A DNA stretch of 64,000 nucleotides from Pseudomonas nunensis (GTDB taxonomy: Bacteria; Pseudomonadota; Gammaproteobacteria; Pseudomonadales; Pseudomonadaceae). Of this stretch, positions 25,313 to 32,831 are shown one piece after another (the stretch's first letter is position 1; each line of letters starts with the position of its first letter). The stretch is taken from assembly GCF_024296925.1 (NCBI RefSeq), contig NZ_CP101125.1, positions 3,412,501 to 3,476,500 on the forward strand, given 5' to 3'. The position numbers and the translations under genes are program-made. The notes under the pieces were generated by a model, which ran no database searches, was not told the origin of the DNA, and saw only the letters and a list, made by a program, of their open reading frames with translations.

Positions 25313-26251
25313 ATGACTTCCGTGGCGTTTGTAGTGTTCGAGGGCTTCCAGTCCATGGCGCTGGCAGCCATGCCGGTGTTCGAGTACGCCAATTTCAGTG
25401 CCGGCGAGACCCTGTATGAAGTCAGCGTATTGTCCGAAGATGGCCGCACATTGCGTGCTTCCGGGGGCTTGAGCGTCGGCACTGAGGCGTTTGATAAGCG
25501 GGTGTTCGACACGGTGATTGTGGTCGGTGGCGACGCGATTCTTGAGCAAGCGCCCGAGGCGGTGCTGAGTTATGTACGTGACAGCGTAAAAACCGCGCGG
25601 CGCACGGCGTCGATTTGTTCCGGGGCATTCGTGCTGGCCCAGGCCGGGTTGCTTGAGGGACGCCGCGCCACCACCCATTGGGCGTACGCGCGGGAGTTGC
25701 AAGCACGGTTTCCGTCAATCAAGGTCGAGGAAGACCGGATCTTCGTGATCGACGGGTCGATCTGGACTTCGGCGGGCATGACCGCCGGTATCGACCTGGC
25801 GCTGGCCATGGTCGAAAAGGACCACGGCGCCGAACTGGCCCGGTCCGTGGCGCAGAAACTGGTGATGTACCACCGCCGCGCGGGTGGCCAGTCGCAGCAC
25901 TCGGCATTGCTCGAACTGGAGCCGAAATCCGACCGTATCCAGACCGTGCTCGGTTTCGCCCGGGAGAACCTGGCGTCGACGTTGTCGGTGGAGCAACTGG
26001 CGGATGTCGCGCGACTCAGTCCACGGCAGTTCAGCCGGGCGTTTCGCGCCGAAACCGGGCAATCGCCGGCCAAGGCCATCGAGAACCTGCGCCTGGAAGC
26101 GGCGCGCCAAATGCTGGAACGTGGGCGATTGACCCTGGATCAGATTGCCGAGGAAAGCGGTTTTAGTGATCGGCGAAGGATGCGCGAAGCGTTTCTCAGG
26201 GCATTCGGGCAGCCGCCGCAAGTCATCAGGCGCAATGCCAGATCCGCATGA
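25313..26251 (+). CDS. GlxA-family AraC-type transcriptional regulator
   Basis: 312 residues. The N-terminal DJ-1/PfpI-like domain (about 1-190) has VVGGDAILEQAPEA and the nucleophile-elbow-like ASICSGAFVLAQAGLL, which in this family is a sensor rather than an enzyme. The C-terminal AraC domain has two HTHs (LSVEQLADVARLSPRQFSRA and LTLDQIAEESGFSDRRRMRE). It is a paralogue of the truncated regulator at the window start. It is divergent from the SDR gene. Two ACGTTT half-sites 13 bases apart occur in the gap (about 25264-25283) and may be part of the operator. Confidence 0.92.
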   Translation: MTSVAFVVFEGFQSMALAAMPVFEYANFSAGETLYEVSVLSEDGRTLRASGGLSVGTEAFDKRVFDTVIVVGGDAILEQAPEAVLSYVRDSVKTARRTASICSGAFVLAQAGLLEGRRATTHWAYARELQARFPSIKVEEDRIFVIDGSIWTSAGMTAGIDLALAMVEKDHGAELARSVAQKLVMYHRRAGGQSQHSALLELEPKSDRIQTVLGFARENLASTLSVEQLADVARLSPRQFSRAFRAETGQSPAKAIENLRLEAARQMLERGRLTLDQIAEESGFSDRRRMREAFLRAFGQPPQVIRRNARSA

Positions 26252-26288
26252 CCCTGCTGCTGATGATCAGAAGCCCGACACCAAACCT

Positions 26289-26382
26289 GTGGCGAGGGAG
26301 CTTGCTCCCGCTGGGTTGCGCAGCGGCCCTGAAAATCTGTGAGCGCTCCGCACTCAAGCGGGAGCAAGCTCCCTCGCCACAA
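26289..26382. repeat. second REP class (GTGGCGAGGGAGCTTGCTCC)
   Basis: Inverted pair of GTGGCGAGGGAGCTTGCTCC units around about 50 bases. It is the only copy of this class in the window and differs clearly from the GTGGGAGCGGG class. Confidence 0.85.
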
Positions 26383-26450
26383 GAGCCCCTCAACAATCCC
26401 CCGATCCAGACGCTATCTACACTTGTCTTATGTAGCCTGTGGAGCTAGCC

Positions 26451-27110
26451 ATGAACATCTCCCCCAAACTGGCATTTTTCGCCGTCGTGTCCACCCTCGC
26501 CTATCTCGGTCTCGCGGTGTGGGGGTTGGGTGGGTTTACGGCGTTCTTTTCGCACGGTTCGCTGGTCGTGGTGGCGTTGGCGACTATTGTGATGGCGGTG
26601 GCCTCGCTGTTCACCGAGGTCAACCTCAGTTCCGGCGAACGGGAAGACCGGGCCAATCGCTGGGTGCTGCCGGTGTTCGGGATTATCGGGTTGCTCAGCG
26701 GGTATTTGCCGGCGTACACCGACCGCATCGATTTCTGGACCTTCGGTGGCGAGGGCGTGCGTTGGCTGGGTGCGCTGCTGTTCAGTGTCGGCGGTGCATT
26801 GCGCTTGTGGCCGGTGTTTGTTTTGGGTAAGCGTTTCAGCGGACTGGTGGCGATTCAGCCGGGGCATACACTGGTCACCGACGGGATCTACCGCACCTTG
26901 CGCAATCCCAGTTACCTTGGGCTGATGGTCATTGGCATTGGTTGGGCGCTGGCGTTTCGTTCGGTGGTGGGGTTGATTCTGGCGGCGTTGACGTTGATTC
27001 CGTTGATCGCACGGATTCACTCGGAGGAAGCGCTGCTGCGGGCGCAGTTTGGGCGGGAGTATGAGGATTATTGCGGCAGGACGTGGCGGTTGCTCCCCGG
27101 CATCTACTGA
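26451..27110 (+). CDS. isoprenylcysteine methyltransferase-like membrane protein
   Basis: A 219-residue integral membrane protein with about five hydrophobic segments. The C-terminal half has the ICMT/PEMT signature: LVTDGIYRTLRNPSYLGLMV (about 143) and the terminal RIHSEEALLRAQFGREYEDY, where the Arg-Pro and Glu-Glu elements bind S-adenosylmethionine. Bacterial members methylate unknown membrane lipids or thiols. ATG 26451 follows GGAG; a GTG at 26439 is less likely. It stands alone, with a REP (now broken by an IS3 element) at its 3' side. Confidence 0.85.
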   Translation: MNISPKLAFFAVVSTLAYLGLAVWGLGGFTAFFSHGSLVVVALATIVMAVASLFTEVNLSSGEREDRANRWVLPVFGIIGLLSGYLPAYTDRIDFWTFGGEGVRWLGALLFSVGGALRLWPVFVLGKRFSGLVAIQPGHTLVTDGIYRTLRNPSYLGLMVIGIGWALAFRSVVGLILAALTLIPLIARIHSEEALLRAQFGREYEDYCGRTWRLLPGIY

Positions 27111-27126
27111 CACACCTCGATCTCTG

Positions 27127-27138
27127 TGGGAGCGGGCT
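27127..27138. repeat. left stub of a REP interrupted by the IS3 element
   Basis: GTGGGAGCGGGCT, resuming as GCTTGCTCGCGAATGC at 28384. GCT (27136-27138 and 28384-28386) is the 3-bp target duplication. Confidence 0.8.
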
Positions 27139-27208
27139 TGATCAGGCCTAATGATTTTGGACACTTCAATCGGGCGTTATGATGGCGCCCAAATCTGAGG
27201 TGTTTGGT

Positions 27209-27511
27209 ATGCGTACTTCTTATTCAACTGAATTCAAACTCAAGGCTGTCGGCATGGTGCTGGACGAGGGGATATCGGTTCCCGAGGTCTGTGCCAGTTT
27301 AGATATTGGCCCTACGGCCTTGCGTCGCTGGGTCGACCAGGTGCGTAAAGAACGCCAGGGTTCGACGCCGGTGGGAGCCAAAGCGATCACCGCTGACCAG
27401 CGAGAAATCCAGGAACTCAAAGCCTTGCTCAGGCAAAAAGACCGGGATATCGAAATCCTAAAAAAGGCCAGTGCTCTCCTGCTGTTGGACGCCAAAGATC
27501 ATTCTCACTGA
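27209..27511 (+). CDS. IS3-family transposase OrfA
   Basis: 100 residues: an N-terminal HTH (YSTEFKLKAVGMVLDEGISV, then LDIGPTALRRWVDQ) and a C-terminal leucine-rich coiled coil (QELKALLRQKDRDIEILKKA) that mediates multimerisation with the OrfAB product. ATG 27209 has GAGG at 27197-27200. OrfA alone regulates transposition in IS3 elements. The shift site at 27460 lies near its end. Confidence 0.92.
   Translation: MRTSYSTEFKLKAVGMVLDEGISVPEVCASLDIGPTALRRWVDQVRKERQGSTPVGAKAITADQREIQELKALLRQKDRDIEILKKASALLLLDAKDHSH
27460..27466 (+). promoter_or_regulatory. programmed -1 frameshift heptamer of the IS3 element
   Basis: A_AAA_AAG in the zero frame (codons CTA AAA AAG). A -1 slip continues as GQCSPAVGRQRSFSLINELG and runs without stop into OrfB, producing the OrfAB transposase. 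Confidence 0.8.
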
Positions 27512-27555
27512 TCAATGAGCTGGGCGAGCGATACGGCGTTAACGACTGCTGCCGG

Positions 27556-28344
27556 GTGTTTGAAGTCAGCCGCAGCAGTTTTTATGCCTGGCGTCAGCGC
27601 CAAGGCAAGGTGAACCCTGAGCGGGAGAAACTCAAAGCCATGCTGGTCGAGCATCACAAGGAATCCAGAGCGTCCGCGGGGGCGCGCACCCTCTCCAGGG
27701 AGCTGAAAGCCAAGGGGCATCGCGTCGGGCGGCACTTGGCTCGCAGCTTGATGCGAGAAGCCGGCGTGGTCAGTCGTCAGCGCCGGCGTCACAAATACAA
27801 GTCATCGGGTGTTGAAGCCTTGGTGGCGCCGCACGTGCTCAAGCGCGAGTTTGATGTCACGGCGATCAACCAAGTGTGGTGCGCGGACGTGACGTATATC
27901 AAGGTCGGCACGCGGTGGATGTATTTTGCAGCGGTTCTGGACCTGTTCGCCCGCCGGCTCGTGGGCTGGGCGTTTTCGATGATCTCGGATGCGGAGCTGA
28001 CCTGCGAGGCCCTACGGATGGCGGTTGAGCTGCGAGGAAAACCCAAAGACGTGCTGTTTCACTCCGATCAAGGCTGCCAGTACACCAGCCATAAGTTCAG
28101 GAATGAGTTGCTGGCGAATGGGCTGCGGCAAAGCATGAGTCGTAAAGGCGAATGCTGGGATAACGCCCCGATGGAGCGTTTCTTTGGCAGTCTGAAATCA
28201 GAGTGGGTGCCTGAAGCCGGTTACCGCTCGGAGTATGAAGCCCGAGCTGATTTGCAGCGCTACGTGATGCGCTACAACAACGTCAGGCTTCATAGCTACA
28301 ACGATTACCGGTCACCGGTCGCCATGGAGAAAATGGCGGCGTGA
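27556..28344 (+). CDS. IS3-family transposase OrfB (catalytic part)
   Basis: 262 residues from the first ATG of the frame, which is -1 relative to orfA; the natural product is the frameshifted OrfAB fusion. The DDE core shows WCADVTYIKVG (first Asp, about 110), LFHSDQGCQYTS (second Asp, about 172) and CWDNAPMERFFGSLKSE (Glu, about 208). The end YNNVRLHSYNDYRSP is typical of the family. No disruption was seen, so the element is probably active. Confidence 0.93.
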   Translation: MFEVSRSSFYAWRQRQGKVNPEREKLKAMLVEHHKESRASAGARTLSRELKAKGHRVGRHLARSLMREAGVVSRQRRRHKYKSSGVEALVAPHVLKREFDVTAINQVWCADVTYIKVGTRWMYFAAVLDLFARRLVGWAFSMISDAELTCEALRMAVELRGKPKDVLFHSDQGCQYTSHKFRNELLANGLRQSMSRKGECWDNAPMERFFGSLKSEWVPEAGYRSEYEARADLQRYVMRYNNVRLHSYNDYRSPVAMEKMAA

Positions 28345-28383
28345 AAAACCGTAACGGGTGTCCAGAATTACTTGACCAGTTCA

Positions 28384-28462
28384 GCTTGCTCGCGAATGCG
28401 GCGGGTCAGCCTCTATCAATGGTGACTGACACGACGCCTTCGCGAGCAAGCCCGCTCCCACA
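28384..28462. repeat. right part of the REP pair split by the IS3 element
   Basis: GCTTGCTCGCGAATGCGGCG to the inverted unit ending CCCGCTCCCACA. It lies between the IS and the 3' end of the HAD phosphatase gene. Confidence 0.8.
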
Positions 28463-28477
28463 GGGGAATGGGATGGG

Positions 28478-29146
28478 TCAGGAAGAATGCAGGCGGATTC
28501 GGCCATCGGCATCGGCGCGAACCACGGCTGATGCGTAATCGGCCATCGTGTCATGCGGCGTCTGGATCGGATGATCATGCGTCGATGTAATCACCAGCAA
28601 ATCAGCCTCCGCCGCTTCAGCCGCCTGAATCCCCACGGTGGCGTCTTCAAAAATCAGACACTCCGTCACTTCAACGCCCAACCGCTGCGCCGCCAGTCGA
28701 TAACCGGCCGGATCCGGTTTGCCCGCTTTCACATCTTCGGCCGTGACCATCACCGCAGGCTCGGGAATCCCCGCCGCCGCCATCCTGCGCAACGCCAAGG
28801 CCCGCGGTGCCGAGGTGACAATCGCCCACTGATCAGCAGGCAACGTCTTCAGAAACGCAGCCGCGCCAACCACCTCGACAATCCCTTCCACATCCTCGAT
28901 TTCCGCCTCGGTAATAAACGCGGCCTCAGCCTCGGCGTCCAGCCCCGGCAAGCCCTGGCGATTGATGGTGTCGATGGCACGCGCCCCGTGAATCGTCGGC
29001 AGAAATTTCGCGACATCAATGCCATGGCGCAACGCCCACGCCGTCCAGATTCGCTCGGCGGCGGCGATGGAGTTGAGGACGGTGCCGTCCATGTCGAACA
29101 GAAAGGCGCGGTATGGCGTGTTGAAAACGGATTTTTGAGCAGGCAA
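28478..29146 (-). CDS. HAD-superfamily (subfamily IA) sugar-phosphatase-like hydrolase
   Basis: A 222-residue Mg2+-dependent phosphatase. Motif I FLFDMDGTVLNS (nucleophile Asp near 18), motif II ATVTSAPR-like AIVTSAPRALAL (about 110), motif III Lys in KAGKPDPAGY (about 143) and motif IV IFEDATVGIQAA (about 168). The cap between motifs I and II is helical, as in hexitol- or glycerol-phosphatases. It dephosphorylates a small phosphometabolite, probably a sugar or polyol phosphate. It stands alone between an IS3-disrupted REP and a repeat. Confidence 0.9.
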   Translation of the reverse strand: MPAQKSVFNTPYRAFLFDMDGTVLNSIAAAERIWTAWALRHGIDVAKFLPTIHGARAIDTINRQGLPGLDAEAEAAFITEAEIEDVEGIVEVVGAAAFLKTLPADQWAIVTSAPRALALRRMAAAGIPEPAVMVTAEDVKAGKPDPAGYRLAAQRLGVEVTECLIFEDATVGIQAAEAAEADLLVITSTHDHPIQTPHDTMADYASAVVRADADGRIRLHSS

Positions 29147-29220
29147 AAGACAACTTCCTATCGCAAGGGGTCAGGCAGGTGTGTCGAGCAATGTACCACC
29201 GACAATTGATCACAATCGAC

Positions 29221-29323
29221 GTAGGAACTGCCGGAGGCTGCGATCTTTTGATCTTGGTCCTCGGCGTATTCAATGCTGCCAAAAAACCAGGATCAAAAGA
29301 TCGCAGCCTTCGGCAGCTCCTAC
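29221..29323. repeat. third repeat class (GTAGGAGCTGCCG / GATCTTTTGATC)
   Basis: Imperfect inverted pair: left GTAGGAACTGCCGGAGGCTG then CGATCTTTTGATCTT, right is the complement ending in GGCAGCTCCTAC. The right end supplies the stop codon of the receiver-domain gene at 29320. Confidence 0.8.
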
Positions 29324-29727
29324 AGAGGACGATGTGTCTTCAGAGCCCCTTCCACGCAATCGAGCAACTGCCCCAATGCCCACGGTTTCTTGATAAACGA
29401 AACCGCGTGCCGCACCCCGGCGCTTTCCGGGGTTTCGAAGCCGGACATGATCATGATCGGTTTTTCCGGCCAGCGGTCACCGAACTCATTGGCCAGGTCC
29501 GCGCCATTGCGCTTGCCGGGCATCGTGATGTCCGTCAGCAACAGCATGACCTTACCCGCATGTTCTTCCAGGTACAGCGTCGCCGCATCCGCGCTGATTT
29601 GCGGCTCCACGACAAAACCTTCTTCTTGAAGAATTTCGCAGAGAAATTCCAGAATCAGCGGGTCGTCCTCCACCACCAGTATCAAGCCGCCAGGTAACGA
29701 CTCGCCCGCCATTGTTATTGGATTCAT
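29320..29727 (-). CDS. stand-alone response-regulator receiver protein
   Basis: 135 residues, one CheY-like receiver domain and no output domain. Acidic pair in VVEDDPLI (Asp21/22), phosphoacceptor Asp66 in LLLTDITMPG, and the conserved Lys in SFIKKPW. ATG 29727 has AGGGAG about 10 bases ahead; an in-frame ATG at 29751 is less well placed. No histidine kinase is adjacent, so its partner is elsewhere. Such proteins pass phosphate in phosphorelays or act by protein contact. The stop codon is formed by the flanking repeat. Confidence 0.88.
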   Translation of the reverse strand: MNPITMAGESLPGGLILVVEDDPLILEFLCEILQEEGFVVEPQISADAATLYLEEHAGKVMLLLTDITMPGKRNGADLANEFGDRWPEKPIMIMSGFETPESAGVRHAVSFIKKPWALGQLLDCVEGALKTHRPL

Positions 29728-29839
29728 GACCTGACCACTCCCTGATTGCATAAATGATTTCGCAGCTCAAATCTGCCACCTATCAGGTATGAGCGGCGGA
29801 CTGAGCGGAAATTCATTTTTGATACAAGCCAAGTTGAAA

Positions 29840-31447
29840 TCAGGCGTCCTGCAGGATCAGATCGGCGCCCTTCTCCGCCACCATCAGCACGGCGGCGTGG
29901 GTATTGCCGCTGGTTACGTTGGGAAAAATCGATGCATCGACAATGCGCAATCCGTCAATTCCATGAACCTTCAACCGTTTGTCGACCACCGAACGCTGAT
30001 CATCCGCGCCCATCGCGCAGGAACCGCACAGGTGATAAATCGAACCGCTGTTCTCGCGAAAGTACTGCAACATCTGTTCGTCACTTTCGACCACCGGTCC
30101 CGGCAACACCTCGGCGACGGTGATGCCCTTGAGCGCCGGCGCCTGCATGATCTTGCGCATCAGCCGACTGCCCTGGATCACCTCGTCGATGTCCTTTTGC
30201 GTGCTCAGGTAGTTGGGATCAATCAGCGCCGCGTCCCGTGGATTTTTCGAGGCGATCTCGATATGCCCGCGACTGGTGGGCCGGCACGGGTTGAAGCACA
30301 ACAGGAAACCTGAATATGGCTCGGGCTTGAGGCTGGCCTTGTTGTTTTTCGGAATCTGGTACGACAGCGGGTTGAAGTACAACTGCAGATTCGGATTGGC
30401 CTGGGTGTCATCACCCCGGAAGAAGCCACCGGCCTGGTTGACGCTCATCGCCAGCGCGCCCTTGCGGGTCAGCAGGTATTTGAGCCCGAGCTTGAACTGG
30501 CCGAACAGCGAACTGAGTTGATCATTGAGGGTGGGAATGTTGGCTTTGTAGTAATAGCTGGCGCACAGGTGATCCTGCAGATTCTGCCCCACCGCCGGCA
30601 GGTGCTTGACCAGCGGGATTTGATGTTTGGCCAGCAGTGCCTGATCGGCGACGCCGGACAATTGCAGGATCTTCGGCGTGTCCACGGCCCCGGCACAGAG
30701 GATCACTTCCTTGCGCGCGGTGAAGGTACGGACCACGCCGTGCTGGGTCACGGAAATCCCGGTCGCCCGATCGCCATCGAACAAAACCAGATCCACCAGG
30801 GCGTAGTGCTCGACCGTCAGGTTCGGTCGGCTGAGCGCCGGGTGCAGGTGCGCGAAGCTGCTGGAGCAACGCTGGCCATCCTTGGTGTTGACATCGTAGA
30901 TGCCCGAGCCTTCGAATTTCGGGCCGTTGAAGTCGTCGCTATGCGGGTAACCGAGTTCGTCGCAGCCCTTGAGGAACACGTCGCAGATCGGATGGGTCTG
31001 GCCTTTCATCGGGGTGATGCTGATCGGGCCGCTGCCGCCGTGGTATTCGCTGTCGCCCAGCGGATGGTTTTCCAGTTTGCGGAAGTACGGCAGCACGTCC
31101 TTGAAGCCCCAGCCGTCGTTGCCGTTGGCCGCCCAGTCGTCGAAGTCATGGGCCTGGCCACGGACGTAGACCATCGCGTTGATCGAGCCTGAACCGCCCT
31201 GCACTTTGCCGCGCGGGGCGTAGATTTCGCGGTTGTTGAGTTGCTTTTGCGGCTGGCTGTAGTACATCCAGTTGAAGGTCGGGTTGTAATACATTTTCGC
31301 GAAGCCGACCGGGATCTTGAACCACAGCGAGCTGTCCTTGCCGCCCGCTTCCAGCAGCAGCACCGTGTACTTGCCCGAAGCCGTGAGGCGATTGGCGAGG
31401 ATGCAGCCGGCGGCGCCTGCGCCAGCGATGATGTAGTCGTATGTCAT
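29840..31447 (-). CDS. GMC-family FAD-dependent oxidoreductase
   Basis: A 535-residue choline/alcohol dehydrogenase-like flavoprotein. FAD-binding GAGAAGCILANRL (about 8-20) with the acidic LLLEAGG strand; GMC signatures YAPRGKVQGGSGSINAMVY (about 77) and GAVDTPKILQLSGV (about 255); C-terminal active-site region GSCAMG and NVTSGNTHAAVLM with the catalytic His/Asn positions. It oxidises an alcohol, passing electrons to the chain or oxygen. It may belong with the enolase-superfamily/MFS/ALDH genes upstream on the same strand, but a large repeat lies between. Confidence 0.92.
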   Translation of the reverse strand: MTYDYIIAGAGAAGCILANRLTASGKYTVLLLEAGGKDSSLWFKIPVGFAKMYYNPTFNWMYYSQPQKQLNNREIYAPRGKVQGGSGSINAMVYVRGQAHDFDDWAANGNDGWGFKDVLPYFRKLENHPLGDSEYHGGSGPISITPMKGQTHPICDVFLKGCDELGYPHSDDFNGPKFEGSGIYDVNTKDGQRCSSSFAHLHPALSRPNLTVEHYALVDLVLFDGDRATGISVTQHGVVRTFTARKEVILCAGAVDTPKILQLSGVADQALLAKHQIPLVKHLPAVGQNLQDHLCASYYYKANIPTLNDQLSSLFGQFKLGLKYLLTRKGALAMSVNQAGGFFRGDDTQANPNLQLYFNPLSYQIPKNNKASLKPEPYSGFLLCFNPCRPTSRGHIEIASKNPRDAALIDPNYLSTQKDIDEVIQGSRLMRKIMQAPALKGITVAEVLPGPVVESDEQMLQYFRENSGSIYHLCGSCAMGADDQRSVVDKRLKVHGIDGLRIVDASIFPNVTSGNTHAAVLMVAEKGADLILQDA

Positions 31448-31495
31448 GCACGGTTACCGCGTAAGTCGTTATACAAAAACTGCGCACCTCTCCCT

Positions 31496-31590
31496 GTAGG
31501 AGCTGTCGAGTGCAACGAGGCTGCGATCTTTTGATCTTGCTTTTTAAAAAATCAAAAGATCGCAGCCTCGTTGCACTCGACAGCTCCTAC
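31496..31590. repeat. long near-perfect inverted repeat, third repeat class
   Basis: GTAGGAGCTGTCGAGTGCAA plus CGAGGCTGCGATCTTTTGAT faces its complement across a short A/T loop, giving about 45 paired bases. It fills the gap between the GMC and enolase-superfamily genes and would fold into a strong hairpin on either strand. Confidence 0.88.
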
Positions 31591-31612
31591 GGGGGGATTG
31601 CGCCCTCTCTCG

Positions 31613-32830
31613 TCAGCCCCTGGCCGGCGATGTGTCTTTGACGTCGGCCGGGGTCGGCGCCATTTGCAGGTGCAAGCGCTCGCCGGTGTACGGCGAATGC
31701 CGGCGCACCACGTCCATGTTCAGTTCCACCCCAAGGCCCGGCTCGGTGGACGGGATGATGTAGCCGTCCTCCCATTGCAACGGCTTGGTCAGGACTTCGG
31801 CGTGGAATCCGCCCCAGGTCATGATGCTTTCCTGGATCAGGAAGTTCGGCGTGCAGGTGGCCAACTGGAAACTCGCCGCCGCGCCAATCGGGCCGTTATA
31901 GAGATGCGGCGCGATCTGCGCGTAATAGGCCTCGGCCATGCTCGCGATCTTCTTGGCTTCCAGCAGACCGCCGCAGCGAGCGACGTTCATCTGCAAAATC
32001 GACGCGCCGCCGGCCTGCAACAGCTTGAAGAATTCGTACTTGGTGGTCAGCCGTTCGCCGGTGGCAATCGGGATCGTGGTCTTGGCCGCGACTTGCGCCA
32101 TGGCCTCTTCATGACCCGGCGGCACCGGCTCTTCGAACCACAGCGGGTCGTATTTCTCCAGGCGCTTGGCCAGGCGAATCGCCGAGGACGGAACCATTTG
32201 CCCGTGGGTGCCGAACAGCAGGTCGCACTTGTCGCCCACCGCTTCGCGGATCTTGCGGCAGAAGGTTTCGCAGCGTTCCAGCACTTCCAGCGAGATCTGG
32301 TGCCCGGAGTACGCGGTGTACGGCCCGGCCGGGTCGAACTTCACGGCGGTGAAGCCTTTATTCATGTTCTCGATGGCGCATTCGGCGGCCAGGTCCGGGT
32401 CGTCGTAGTCGTACTCGCCTTTACTGTTGACCGGGTACAGGTAGGTGTAAGAACGCAAGCGTTCGTTGACCTTGCCGCCGAGCAATTCGTAGACCGGTTT
32501 GTTCGCCGCTTTGCCGATGATGTCCCAGCACGCCATCTCCAGGCCGCTGACCACGCCCATCATGGTCAGGTCCGGGCGCTGGGTGAAACCACTCGAATAG
32601 GCCTGGCGGAAAAAGCGCTCGATGTGATGCGGGTCGTGGTTGAGCAGGTAGCGTTCGAACACGTCTTCGATGATCGGCAGCATGGCTTTGGGGCCGAAAG
32701 TCGCGGCGTAGATCTCGCCCACGCCTTCGATGCCGCAATCGGTCTTGAGCTTGACGAACAGCCAGTACATGCCGCCGATGTGCGGTGGCGGTACGGCGAC
32801 GATATGGGTTTCAAGGGCGACGATTTTCAT
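31613..32830 (-). CDS. mandelate racemase/muconate lactonizing enzyme (enolase superfamily) protein
   Basis: A 405-residue enolase-superfamily protein: N-terminal capping domain (about 1-125), then the barrel. The Glu ligands are in WFEEPVPP and ATGERLTT. The strand normally giving the first metal ligand (usual form D.HGR) reads LLFGTHGQM, and the usual Asp of the late strand (q.D..r.GG) is Asn in LQMNVARCGG; His remains in IAPHLYNGP. Relatives are acid-sugar dehydratases or cycloisomerases. ATG 32830 overlaps no base of the MFS stop at 32832 but follows it directly, so the two are coupled. Substrate unknown, probably the acid carried by that MFS protein. Confidence 0.87.
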   Translation of the reverse strand: MKIVALETHIVAVPPPHIGGMYWLFVKLKTDCGIEGVGEIYAATFGPKAMLPIIEDVFERYLLNHDPHHIERFFRQAYSSGFTQRPDLTMMGVVSGLEMACWDIIGKAANKPVYELLGGKVNERLRSYTYLYPVNSKGEYDYDDPDLAAECAIENMNKGFTAVKFDPAGPYTAYSGHQISLEVLERCETFCRKIREAVGDKCDLLFGTHGQMVPSSAIRLAKRLEKYDPLWFEEPVPPGHEEAMAQVAAKTTIPIATGERLTTKYEFFKLLQAGGASILQMNVARCGGLLEAKKIASMAEAYYAQIAPHLYNGPIGAAASFQLATCTPNFLIQESIMTWGGFHAEVLTKPLQWEDGYIIPSTEPGLGVELNMDVVRRHSPYTGERLHLQMAPTPADVKDTSPARG

Positions 32831-32831
32831 C

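Larger units (their letters stand above)
27139..28383 (+). mobile_element. IS3-family insertion sequence (1245 bp)
   Basis: Ends are TGATCAGGCCTAATGATTTT at the left, and at the right the complement of TGAACTGGTCAAGTAATTC; both run into a shared TGGACAC about 20 bases in. TGA...TCA ends and a 3-bp duplication are typical of IS3. It carries orfA and orfB in the -1 arrangement and appears complete. It is inserted in a REP palindrome, as are both IS481 copies, but at a different base. Confidence 0.92.
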
